From contig JAZLGR010000012.1 of the NCBI GenBank assembly GCA_045616445.1, forward strand, positions 1-64,000: a stretch of DNA of 64,000 bases, in the 5' to 3' direction. Position numbers and translations under genes: made by a program. This DNA comes from Fimousia sp045616445. GTDB lineage: Bacteria > Bacillota > Clostridia > Lachnospirales > Lachnospiraceae. Within the stretch, counting starts at the first letter, position 1. Every line of letters begins with the position of its first letter. The notes below the pieces were generated by a model. It saw only the letters and a list, made by a program, of their open reading frames with translations, ran no database searches and was not told where the DNA came from. Positions 8,358 to 15,995 of the stretch are shown here, one piece after another.

Positions 8358-9845
8358 ATGGAATATATTGTAACAAGCAGTGAGATGCAAAATATTGATG
8401 CAACAACGATTCAACAGATTGGGATACCGGGGATGGTCTTAATGGAAAAAGCAGCACTGAAGATGTTTCAGATTATGTGCGCACGTTTTGACCAGACAAA
8501 GAAAATCTGTATCGTTGCCGGATGCGGCAATAATGGCGGTGATGGACTGGTCCTTGGCAGAATGCTCATCGAAGAAGGCTATGATGTGGATATTCAGGTT
8601 GTGGGCAATGTGGCCCATTGTTCCGATCAATTTGCCCAGCAGATGGAGATTCTTAAGAATCTTGAAATTCCGGTTATGGAAGAGGCAGATTATAGTAAGT
8701 ATGATATCCTGGTGGATGCCATCTTTGGTGTGGGCTTATCCAGAGATGTCAAAGGCCATTATGCCGACGTGATTCAGGCGATGGAGGAGAGCAGCGCATA
8801 TAAAGTGGCAGTGGATGCGCCATCTGGAATCTGCTGTACCACAGGCAGGGTGCTGGGAATTGCCCTTCATTGTGACCTTACCATCACTTTTGGACTGAAT
8901 AAGCGTGGACTGATCCTCTATCCAGGCAGTGATTATGCAGGAGAAGTGATCGTAACCAATATCGGCTTTCCAAAGAAGGTCATTGACTGTCTTACTCCAT
9001 CTGCATGTACTTATAATGAAGAAGATTTATCAAGACTTCCAGTAAGAAGGAATGATTCCAATAAGGGTACCTACGGCAAGGTCCTGGTTGTGGCAGGAGC
9101 GAAGAATATGGCAGGTGCCTGTTATTTCAGTGCCAAAGCGGCATACCTTTGCGGTGCTGGTCTGGTGCAGATTTTCACTCACGAAAGCAATAGAACCATC
9201 CTGCAGACCCTCCTTCCGGAAGCAGTTATGACCACCTACGAGGATGATGATCAGGCACTTTCTATATTAAAGGATATTAAGGATCAGTCTAAAAGTGCTG
9301 TCATCGGTCCCGGCCTTGGGGTGAATGATCTGACAAGAAAGATGCTTTCCCTGATGCTTTCCGATTATAAGGGTAGTCTGGTCATTGACGCTGACGCCTG
9401 CAACGTTCTTGGCGAGATGACAGATGAGCTATCTCGTGCAAATGCATCCATCGCCATCACCCCTCATATGAAGGAAGCGTCCAGGATCTTAGGACAATCC
9501 ATTCCTGAGATTGCAGACAATCGCTTTGAGGTGGCAGAGACATTTGCACAGGAATATGGGGTGGCATTCGTGTTAAAGGATGCAAGAACTGTCGTTGCCG
9601 GCAGGGATGGAATCACCTATATCAACTGTACTGGCAATCATGGCATGTCAACCGGAGGATCCGGAGATGTGCTCACAGGAATCATTGCAGGATTTGCCGC
9701 GGGAGGACTTGACATTATGGAGGCAGCCAGAATGGGTGTATTCATCCATGGAAGAAGCGGCGATCAAGCAGCCAGGGTGAAGGGAGAACGCTCCCTCATG
9801 GCATCTGACATTTTGGAAGGCATTGACGAAAGCCTGAAAGAATGA
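8358..9845 (+). CDS. nnr: Bifunctional NAD(P)HX epimerase / ADP-dependent NAD(P)HX dehydratase
   Basis: This repair enzyme converts hydrated NAD(P)H back to NAD(P)H. I choose the ATG at 8358 (495 aa) because TAAGGAG lies just before it; the frame is open ten codons further upstream. The N-terminal YjeF domain (about 1-215) shows VAGCGNNGGDGLVLGR and the VDAIFGVGL and VDAPSGI motifs of the epimerase. The C-terminal ribokinase-like domain (about 225-495) shows KGTYGKVLVVAGA, GPGLG, and TGGSGDVLTG typical of the ADP-dependent dehydratase. Rex senses NADH just upstream, so the two neighbours share a nicotinamide cofactor theme, although a terminator separates them. Confidence 0.93.
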   Translation: MEYIVTSSEMQNIDATTIQQIGIPGMVLMEKAALKMFQIMCARFDQTKKICIVAGCGNNGGDGLVLGRMLIEEGYDVDIQVVGNVAHCSDQFAQQMEILKNLEIPVMEEADYSKYDILVDAIFGVGLSRDVKGHYADVIQAMEESSAYKVAVDAPSGICCTTGRVLGIALHCDLTITFGLNKRGLILYPGSDYAGEVIVTNIGFPKKVIDCLTPSACTYNEEDLSRLPVRRNDSNKGTYGKVLVVAGAKNMAGACYFSAKAAYLCGAGLVQIFTHESNRTILQTLLPEAVMTTYEDDDQALSILKDIKDQSKSAVIGPGLGVNDLTRKMLSLMLSDYKGSLVIDADACNVLGEMTDELSRANASIAITPHMKEASRILGQSIPEIADNRFEVAETFAQEYGVAFVLKDARTVVAGRDGITYINCTGNHGMSTGGSGDVLTGIIAGFAAGGLDIMEAARMGVFIHGRSGDQAARVKGERSLMASDILEGIDESLKE

Positions 9846-9924
9846 TATAGTTTGGAGTATGATGTTTTCATTCTGCGCTCTCGCAGGGTGAGATAACTTT
9901 CCATATAGAAAAGGAGAATACCTG

Positions 9925-10875
9925 ATGGACGACAGTAGCATGAGGCTATATATCGTTATTTTGGTGCTTGCGGTCATTGGTATTGTGGAGCTTCTTTATA
10001 TTGTCCGTCTGAAGAAGAAGGATTCGGAGGAATCAGACTCTTCCAGAGACTATGCGCGTAGCAGTGAGAGTGAGGAAGAGGAAGAAGAATCCAACGAATA
10101 TGAAGAAGAAATCAAGAATATGGTGGAGAAGGGACTTTTAGAAGGCGTCATTGAAGAGGATGAACAGGAACTCATCAATAATGTGTTCGAATTTGGAGAC
10201 AAGGAAGCTCAGGACGTGATGCGTTTCCGTAAGAAGATTGTTGCCATTGATGCAGCAGTATCTTTAGAGGAAGGCCTTCGCTTTATGTTGGAGCAGCCCT
10301 ATTCCCGATATCCATTGTATGAAGGTGATATCGACAATATCATTGGAATCGTCTATTTGAAGGATGTAACGAAAGCATTTTATGAGAAAAAAGAAGTGAC
10401 ACTTGCCGAACTTGCGAGACCGGCAGTATTTGTTCACGAAACAATGGATATTTCGGATCTGTTCAAGAAGATGCAGAGAAAGAAAACCCATATGGCAGTT
10501 GTCATTGATGAGTATGGTCAGACCGAAGGAATCGTTGCCATGGAGGACATGACAGAGGTTCTGATGGGAAACATTTATGATGAATACGACGTGGTAGAAA
10601 AAGAAGTAATCAAACTTGGCTCCGAGGATGCCTATCTTGTTCAGGGAATCACAAGATTAGATGATCTTGAAGACTTTCTTGGCATTGAATTCCCCGAAGA
10701 AGATGTGGACACCATCAACGGATTCATCCTTTCGAGACTTCACAGTCTGCCGAAAGACGACGACTCGATTGACATAACTTACGAAGGTTATTCTTTTAAA
10801 GCTGTCGACATTCATGACAAGATGATCAGACAGATAAAAGTAAGCAAAATAGATCATGAGAAAAAAGGAGAATAG
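9925..10875 (+). CDS. CBS-pair / CorC-HlyC domain protein with single N-terminal membrane helix
   Basis: The 316-aa product has one hydrophobic helix (about 8-27), a very acidic linker of Glu/Ser runs (about 32-60), two tandem CBS domains (about 95-215, with MRFRKKIVAI, YSRYPLYEGDIDNIIGIVYLKDV and MAVVIDEYGQTEGIVAMEDMTEVLMG) and a C-terminal CorC_HlyC domain (about 230-308). Haemolysin-C/CNNM relatives normally carry a four-helix DUF21 domain before the CBS pair; here a single anchor replaces it, so it resembles CorC-type accessory proteins linked to Mg2+/Co2+ transport more than a transporter. AAAAGGAG precedes the ATG. It ends 2 nt before the yebC-family gene, an operon whose functional link is not obvious. 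Confidence 0.85.
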   Translation: MDDSSMRLYIVILVLAVIGIVELLYIVRLKKKDSEESDSSRDYARSSESEEEEEESNEYEEEIKNMVEKGLLEGVIEEDEQELINNVFEFGDKEAQDVMRFRKKIVAIDAAVSLEEGLRFMLEQPYSRYPLYEGDIDNIIGIVYLKDVTKAFYEKKEVTLAELARPAVFVHETMDISDLFKKMQRKKTHMAVVIDEYGQTEGIVAMEDMTEVLMGNIYDEYDVVEKEVIKLGSEDAYLVQGITRLDDLEDFLGIEFPEEDVDTINGFILSRLHSLPKDDDSIDITYEGYSFKAVDIHDKMIRQIKVSKIDHEKKGE

Positions 10876-10877
10876 AA

Positions 10878-11606
10878 ATGTCAGGACATAGTAAATTTGC
10901 CAATATTAAGCACAAAAAAGAAAAGAATGACGCAAAGAAAGGTAAAATCTTTACTGTCATCGGAAGAGAGATCGCAGTAGCAGTTAAGGAAGGCGGCGCT
11001 GATCCAGCAAACAACAGCCGTTTACGAGACGTCATCGCAAAAGCGAAAGCAAACAACATGCCGAACGACACCATCGAACGTGGTATCAAGAAGGCTGCAG
11101 GGGATGCTGATTCCGTAAACTACGTACAGATCACATACGAAGGATATGGTCCAAGCGGTGTTGCGATTATCGTAGAAGCGTTAACAGATAACAAAAACCG
11201 TACAGCAGGTAACGTACGTAGTGCGTTCACAAAGGGTAACGGTTCCATCGGTACACAGGGTTGTGTATCCTACATGTTCGATAAAAAAGGTCAGATTATC
11301 ATCGATAAGGAAGAATGCGAGATGGATGCAGATGATCTTATGATGATCGCATTAGATGCAGGTGCTGAAGACTTCGAAGAACAGGAAGATTCCTATGAAA
11401 TCTTAACAGATCCGGATGATTTTTCTGCTGTTCGTGAAGCATTAGAAGCAGAAGGCGTTCCAATGGCAGATGCAAATGTCAGCATGATTCCTCAGACAAT
11501 GGTTGAATTAACAAACCCAGACGACATCAAAGCATTAAACAAGACATTAGATCTTTTAGATGAAGATGATGACGTTCAGGAAGTTTATCACAACTGGGAC
11601 GAATAA
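10878..11606 (+). CDS. yebC: YebC/PmpR family regulator (TACO1 family)
   Basis: The 242-aa protein has the family's signature N-terminus (SGHSKFANIKHKKEKNDAKK) and the conserved central NNMPNDTIERGIKKAAG stretch. Family members have been described both as DNA-binding regulators and as translation factors that assist ribosomes at difficult peptide sequences, so I leave the molecular role open. AAAAAGGAG precedes the start. Codon use is strongly biased, suggesting good expression. It follows the CBS protein by 2 nt and is ended by a terminator. Confidence 0.95.
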   Translation: MSGHSKFANIKHKKEKNDAKKGKIFTVIGREIAVAVKEGGADPANNSRLRDVIAKAKANNMPNDTIERGIKKAAGDADSVNYVQITYEGYGPSGVAIIVEALTDNKNRTAGNVRSAFTKGNGSIGTQGCVSYMFDKKGQIIIDKEECEMDADDLMMIALDAGAEDFEEQEDSYEILTDPDDFSAVREALEAEGVPMADANVSMIPQTMVELTNPDDIKALNKTLDLLDEDDDVQEVYHNWDE

Positions 11607-11615
11607 GATAAACTT

Positions 11616-11645
11616 AAAAACCGGCATGTATTTGCCGGTTTTTTT
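11616..11645 (+). terminator. Intrinsic terminator after yebC
   Basis: AAAAACCGGCA / TGCCGGTTTTTT hairpin with a 6-nt loop and T-tract. Confidence 0.9.
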
Positions 11646-11699
11646 CACACAGTAATTTACATATTTACAAACATTTAATAATAAAGGATGTGAAAACCT

Positions 11700-12944
11700 A
11701 TGAATCAGATTAAAAAAGATGCTCAGTGGGGCGTAACACTTGCTGTAAGCCTGATCGTGGTGATTCTCGTATATCTTGGCCTGACTAATCTGGCTCAGAT
11801 TGGAGAGCAGATCTCCGTTGTCATCCATACGTTACAGCCGATCATCATCGGGCTGGTTCTTGGATATCTGTTTTCCCCGATCGAAGATCGTCTGCAGAAG
11901 TTTTTAGAGAGCAAACGAATTAAGAAGAAAGTGGCACAGTCTCTGTCCATTTTCACTATTCTGATTTTTATTATTATATTTATTGTCGTTGCCTTAAAGC
12001 TGATCATTCCACAGCTGGCAGCAACCATTCTTGATTTATCCGTATCCCTGCCTACCATGGTGAAAGGATATGTGAACCAGGTTAACCATTATGCCCAGAA
12101 AGACAGCCAGCTACTTGTATTTGTCAACGAGGGAACCAAGCGTTTTCTGGATTGGTTCAATGAGTGGATGAACAATGGAATGGTAGATACCATGCAGCAG
12201 CTTGTGGACCGCATGCTGGATGTATTTGGCTTTTTGGTAAATATCATCATCGGTATCGTCGTTATGGTCTACGTACTTTACGAAAAAGACCATTTCCGCG
12301 GCCAGGCAAAGAAAATCTTATATGCAGTATCCAAGAATCGCACCGTCAATGGATTTATTCTGGATACCGTTCGTCAGTGCGACAAAATGTTCGGTGGATT
12401 TATCACCGGTAAAGTCATCGATTCCCTCATCATTGGAGTAATCTGTTTTGTCGGACTGGTCATCATTAAAATGCCATATGCATCCCTGATTTCCATTATC
12501 GTGGGATGTACCAATATTATTCCATTCTTCGGCCCTTACGTGGGTGCAGTGCCAAGTGCCATGCTGATCTTCCTCGTAAGTCCGATCAAATGTGTAGAAT
12601 TTATTATTTTTGTCATTATCCTTCAGCAGGTGGATGGCAATATCATCGGACCAAGAATTCTTGGAAGCTCCACAGGGCTTTCTCCATTCTGGATTCTGGT
12701 ATCCATTCTCCTCTTTGGCAAGATGTTCGGGGTTGTGGGTATGATCATCGGTGTACCAGCCTTTGCAACCATCTATTATGTGGTAAAACGTCTGGTTGAG
12801 AATGCACTTTATAAGCAGGAGCTTCCGGCAGAAACCGCTGAATATGTCAATGTGGACAAGATTTATAATGACAATCAGGCGACTTATCTGAAGACCGTCA
12901 AGAAGAAAGAACGGAAACCTTCTGAAAAAGTCCGTAAAAAATAA
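11700..12944 (+). CDS. AI-2E (PerM) family transporter
   Basis: The 414-aa protein has about eight hydrophobic segments in the order typical of the AI-2E/PerM family: two near the N-terminus (about 10-32 and 42-62), one at about 75-100, a soluble loop, then a helix cluster from about 180 to 370. The central QQVDGNIIGPRILGSSTGLSPFWIL stretch is the family hallmark. Substrates differ among members (autoinducer-2, Na+/H+ exchange), so the substrate is unknown here. The C-terminal tail is basic. AAAGGATGTGAAAACCT precedes the start, and the next gene follows after 15 nt. Confidence 0.88.
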   Translation: MNQIKKDAQWGVTLAVSLIVVILVYLGLTNLAQIGEQISVVIHTLQPIIIGLVLGYLFSPIEDRLQKFLESKRIKKKVAQSLSIFTILIFIIIFIVVALKLIIPQLAATILDLSVSLPTMVKGYVNQVNHYAQKDSQLLVFVNEGTKRFLDWFNEWMNNGMVDTMQQLVDRMLDVFGFLVNIIIGIVVMVYVLYEKDHFRGQAKKILYAVSKNRTVNGFILDTVRQCDKMFGGFITGKVIDSLIIGVICFVGLVIIKMPYASLISIIVGCTNIIPFFGPYVGAVPSAMLIFLVSPIKCVEFIIFVIILQQVDGNIIGPRILGSSTGLSPFWILVSILLFGKMFGVVGMIIGVPAFATIYYVVKRLVENALYKQELPAETAEYVNVDKIYNDNQATYLKTVKKKERKPSEKVRKK

Positions 12945-12959
12945 AAGGAGGAAACTATT

Positions 12960-13667
12960 ATGTATGGTTTAGGTTATGGAATGTATTTTGACCCAACTTA
13001 TATTCTTGTAATTATCGGTGCAGTAATCTGTATGATTGCATCTGGCAAAGTCAATAGTACCTACAATCGTTATGCCCGTGTGCGCAGCATGAGTGGACTG
13101 ACAGGAAGAGAAGCAGCAGAGAAGATCCTTCACATTGCAGGAATCTACGATGTCAGTGTGGAGCATGTTCCAGGCAATCTGACAGACCACTATGATCCTT
13201 CTGCAAAGGTACTTCGCTTATCTGACGCAACCTATAATTCTCCATCCGTTGCAGCAATCGGTGTTGCTGCCCATGAATGCGGTCATGCTATTCAGCATCA
13301 GGAGAATTATGCGCCACTGAATGTACGTACTGCGATCGTACCAGCTGCCAATATCGGAGCTAAAATCTGCTGGCCAATGATCATTGCAGGTGTGATTTTC
13401 GGTTATTTCCAGCCACTGATCACCCTTGGTATAACACTTTTTTCCTTATCTGTTATCTTTCAGTTAGTCACTCTTCCAGTAGAGTTTAATGCTTCCTCAA
13501 GAGCACTCCGCATCTTAGAAGGCAATGCATTATTAAGCCATGACGAGACAAAGCAGGCAAGGGAAGTATTAAGCGCAGCAGCCCTTACTTATGTTGCATC
13601 TGCAGCATCTGCAATTTTACAGTTATTAAGACTGGTGATTCTTTTTGGTGGAAGAGACAGGGATTAA
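12960..13667 (+). CDS. Membrane zinc metallopeptidase, YugP type
   Basis: This 235-aa protein carries HECGH (residues 105-109, CAT at 13272) after VAAIGVAA, the zinc-binding motif of the YugP-type neutral zinc metallopeptidases. Hydrophobic helices lie at about 10-28 and, after the motif, at about 120-160 and 205-232. EFNASSRAL (about 178-186) probably supplies the third zinc ligand, as in the wider M48-like fold. The active site should face the cytoplasmic side of the membrane. The substrate is unknown. AAAAGGAGG precedes the ATG; it sits between the AI-2E-type permease and rlmH in one operon. Confidence 0.88.
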   Translation: MYGLGYGMYFDPTYILVIIGAVICMIASGKVNSTYNRYARVRSMSGLTGREAAEKILHIAGIYDVSVEHVPGNLTDHYDPSAKVLRLSDATYNSPSVAAIGVAAHECGHAIQHQENYAPLNVRTAIVPAANIGAKICWPMIIAGVIFGYFQPLITLGITLFSLSVIFQLVTLPVEFNASSRALRILEGNALLSHDETKQAREVLSAAALTYVASAASAILQLLRLVILFGGRDRD

Positions 13668-13670
13668 TCC

Positions 13671-14120
13671 ATGAATATACGAGTCATATGTGTGGGTAAG
13701 ATCAAAGAACCCTATCTTCGGAAGGGGATTTCCTACTATATAAAAGAAATATCAGGCAAACTGCCCATTGAAGTGATTGAATTAGAGGATGAGAAGACAC
13801 CGGATCATGCCAGTGAGAAGGTGGAAACCCAGATTCGAAATACGGAAGGGGAAAGAATTAGAAAAGTAATTCCGGAACAAGCCAAAGTCGTTGCTCTCTG
13901 CATTGAAGGAAAGCAGATGACAACGAAAAAGCTTGCTTCGGTTGTAAAACAGTATCAGGTCAACGGTGTGGAAAACCTGGTATTTATCATCGGCGGCTCA
14001 TTGGGGCTTGCCGACTTCATTGTCCGAAGAGCAGATGTGAAACTGAGCTTTTCGGCAATGACATTTCCTCATCAGATGATGCGGATGATCCTGCTGGAGC
14101 AGATTGCCCGTATTCTCTAG
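13671..14120 (+). CDS. rlmH: 23S rRNA pseudouridine-1915 N3-methyltransferase RlmH, C-terminally shortened
   Basis: RlmH is a SPOUT-class methyltransferase that acts on assembled 70S ribosomes. The 149-aa product matches the family from the N-terminus (IRVICVGKIKEPYLRKGI) through the knot region (LVFIIGGSLGLAD) to FPHQMMRMILLEQIAR. It then stops at a TAG, while relatives continue with about ten residues ending in a conserved Tyr-His (as in RGEAYHK or NHPYHR). None of the three forward frames after 14120 encodes that ending, so a simple frameshift does not explain the loss. The tail borders the active site in this dimeric family, so activity may be reduced. A tRNA gene lies 86 nt downstream. 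Confidence 0.88.
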   Translation: MNIRVICVGKIKEPYLRKGISYYIKEISGKLPIEVIELEDEKTPDHASEKVETQIRNTEGERIRKVIPEQAKVVALCIEGKQMTTKKLASVVKQYQVNGVENLVFIIGGSLGLADFIVRRADVKLSFSAMTFPHQMMRMILLEQIARIL

Positions 14121-14205
14121 TGAATCTAATGAGTCAGTTTATAGATATACTCCTTTCTGTAATAAAACTTATTATAATTGTTATTAAAATTGGATATAAA
14201 AAAAG

Positions 14206-14278
14206 CGCACCTGGCGGGAGTCGAACCCGCGACCAACGGCTTCGGAGGCCGGCACTCTATCCACTGAGTTACAGGTGC
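14206..14278 (-). tRNA. tRNA-Arg (anticodon CCG)
   Basis: Read on the minus strand, GCACCTG (14278-14272) pairs with CAGGTGC (14213-14207). The D-arm ACTC/GAGT, the anticodon loop CTCCGAA with CCG, and the T-arm GCGGG-TTCGACT-CCCGC all fit. The outermost anticodon-stem pair (27-43) is C-T, leaving four good pairs. Discriminator base is G and CCA is not encoded. It reads CGG arginine codons. Confidence 0.93.
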
Positions 14279-14321
14279 ATTGCATTAATATATGATAATA
14301 CAGGTCCTGTAAATTTGCAAT

Positions 14322-14360
14322 AAAAAATGGCGATTCCTATAGTAGGAACCGCCTCTTTTT
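14322..14360. terminator. Bidirectional intrinsic terminator
   Basis: GGCG-A-TTCCT / AGGAA-C-CGCC hairpin flanked by AAAAAA on the left and TCTTTTTTT on the right. On the minus strand it ends the Lrp-type gene and helps separate it from the tRNA gene. Confidence 0.8.
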
Positions 14361-14825
14361 TTATTTGTCTAATTCAGGATATAATGACTGAATGCCATAT
14401 GGCTTTTTCAGTGTGGAGAAAATGATGTGGGAATCGGTGGAACCAAAACGGCTTAACTCAGTCACGAAGTCATCCAATTCCTGTGTGTTGCAGAACATAA
14501 CCTTCATCATAATGGAATCATGGCCTGTTGTGCAGTGACATTCTATGATATGATGGCAGTTCTTTGCGAAGGCAATAAAGTCTTCCTTTCCCCCTTTTTC
14601 TAAAGTAAGGCTGACAAATGCCTGAAGATGATAACCAAGAGCAGCTGGATCAATATCAGCATGGTAACCACGGATAATTCCTTTGTTTTCTAATTTTAAG
14701 ATTCTGCTGGATACAGCAGGAGAAGAGAGAAATACTTTGGCAGCCAGTGCTTTTAATGGGGTTCTTGCATTTTGCTGGAGTAAAGCGAGTATTCTCAGGT
14801 CAATTTTATCAATTCTGTCGATCAT
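14361..14825 (-). CDS. Lrp/AsnC family transcriptional regulator
   Basis: The 154-aa protein has an N-terminal helix-turn-helix (about 5-60; IDLRILALLQQNARTPLKALAAKVFLSSPAVSSRILKLENKGIIRGYHADID) followed by an alpha-beta RAM/AsnC ligand-binding domain (about 65-145). Members sense amino acids or related metabolites and assemble as octamers. No amino-acid gene is adjacent, so the target is not evident. A strong promoter and a hairpin-plus-U-tract lie in its own leader, suggesting attenuation or a stabilised 5' end. Confidence 0.9.
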   Translation of the reverse strand: MIDRIDKIDLRILALLQQNARTPLKALAAKVFLSSPAVSSRILKLENKGIIRGYHADIDPAALGYHLQAFVSLTLEKGGKEDFIAFAKNCHHIIECHCTTGHDSIMMKVMFCNTQELDDFVTELSRFGSTDSHIIFSTLKKPYGIQSLYPELDK

Positions 14826-14871
14826 ATATATCCTTCCATTCTTTTAAAATAATATAAGTTAAATAAATGCA

Positions 14872-14908
14872 TAAAAAAAGAGAGTATTTGCCCTTGGGCA
14901 AACACTCC
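14872..14908 (-). terminator. Terminator-like hairpin in the leader of the Lrp-type gene
   Basis: Read on the minus strand, GAGTGTTTGCC and GGCAAATACTC form an 11-bp stem with one mismatch, followed by a U-tract (the A-run at 14873-14879 of the plus strand). It lies about 9 nt after the predicted transcription start and about 47 nt before the ATG. It may be an attenuator or a 5' stabilising structure. Confidence 0.7.
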
Positions 14909-14922
14909 CTTGTGTTTTTATC

Positions 14923-14951
14923 AGTATAAAACGAAATGAATGAAAATGCAA
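14923..14951 (-). promoter_or_regulatory. Promoter of the Lrp-type gene
   Basis: On the minus strand, TTGCAT (plus 14951-14946) and TATACT (plus 14928-14923) are 17 bp apart. Initiation near 14916 would run straight into the hairpin at 14872-14908. Confidence 0.6.
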
Positions 14952-15026
14952 CAAAAATTTGAACCGAAAATAAACTTTACATTTTTATAAGCTCATTTTA
15001 AAATAGACTCTAAAGGAGATGACAAT

Positions 15027-15923
15027 ATGAATTTTAAGAAACCAGAGATTGCAGACATACCGATTTTTAAAGAATATTTTGATCAGGATTATTTTACTGC
15101 ATCCAGTTATACTCCGGCGATGTTATACATGTGGGCCCCTGTTTATGATGGAGAATATGCCATTGTGGATGATCTGCTCGTATTCCGATGCAGAATCAGT
15201 GACGAAATTCCAGTATGCTACTGTTATCCGATTGGCGCGGGTGACAAAAAGGCAGTTATTGATCAGTTGATAGCCCTTGCAGAAGAAGAAGGTGTTCCTT
15301 TCTTTATGAATAGTATCACCAGAGAAATAGAAAAAGAAATGCGTGGCATGTATGGAGATACCTTTATTGTAGACTATCGAAGAAGCGAATCTGATTATGT
15401 ATATTTGTCTGAAAAGCTGATCAGTTTAAGCGGCAAGAAGCTTCATGGCAAGCGTAATCACATCAATCGTTTCAATGCAAACCACAGCTGGACCTATGAA
15501 ACCATTACGGATGAGAATGAAGCAGAATGCTTCGAGATGTTGAAGTACTGGGAATCCGACAACACCGGATTAAAAGAAGAAGAGACAGGGAAAAAAGCAG
15601 AAATCAGCGTGGCCAACCAGGCTTTAAAATATAGAAAAGAACTTGGCTTTCGTGGCGGTTTGATTCGTTGTGAAGGAGAAGTGATTGCATTTTCCATGGG
15701 TGAGCCGCTGAATAAGGATACCTTCGTGGTACATTTTGAAAAAGCTTTTTCAAAGATCCAGGGAGCTTATCCAATCATCAATCAGCAGTTCGTAGCCCAT
15801 GAGGCTTCTGAATATACCTATATCAACAGAGAAGAAGATTGTGGAGAAGAAGGCCTTCGTCATGCCAAGTTGTCCTATAAACCGGTTATGCTGGTGGAAA
15901 AAGGATTTTTGCAGTTCTGTTAA
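15027..15923 (+). CDS. DUF2156 (phosphatidylglycerol lysyltransferase C-terminal domain-like) protein
   Basis: The 298-aa soluble protein fits the DUF2156 family, which has a tandem GNAT fold related to the C-terminal catalytic domain of MprF/LPG synthases and FemX. Supporting blocks are the N-terminal YFTASSYTPAMLYMW, the central KLHGKRNHINRF and the C-terminal GAYPIINQQFVAHEA with INREEDCGEEGLRHAKLSYKP. No membrane flippase domain is present, so it is not a full MprF. It probably transfers an aminoacyl or acyl group; the acceptor is unknown. AAAGGAGATGACAAT precedes the ATG. It has its own promoter region and lies upstream of relA. Confidence 0.82.
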   Translation: MNFKKPEIADIPIFKEYFDQDYFTASSYTPAMLYMWAPVYDGEYAIVDDLLVFRCRISDEIPVCYCYPIGAGDKKAVIDQLIALAEEEGVPFFMNSITREIEKEMRGMYGDTFIVDYRRSESDYVYLSEKLISLSGKKLHGKRNHINRFNANHSWTYETITDENEAECFEMLKYWESDNTGLKEEETGKKAEISVANQALKYRKELGFRGGLIRCEGEVIAFSMGEPLNKDTFVVHFEKAFSKIQGAYPIINQQFVAHEASEYTYINREEDCGEEGLRHAKLSYKPVMLVEKGFLQFC

Positions 15924-15995
15924 AATATTGCAATATTTATAATTATTATTTATAATAGAGATTAATTGTATTGTAATGAAAGTGAAGTGAACTTT

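Noticed and set aside
14120..14323. 67-codon plus-strand reading frame after rlmH
   Set aside because: Most of it is the antisense of the tRNA-Arg gene, and it does not encode the missing RlmH tail.
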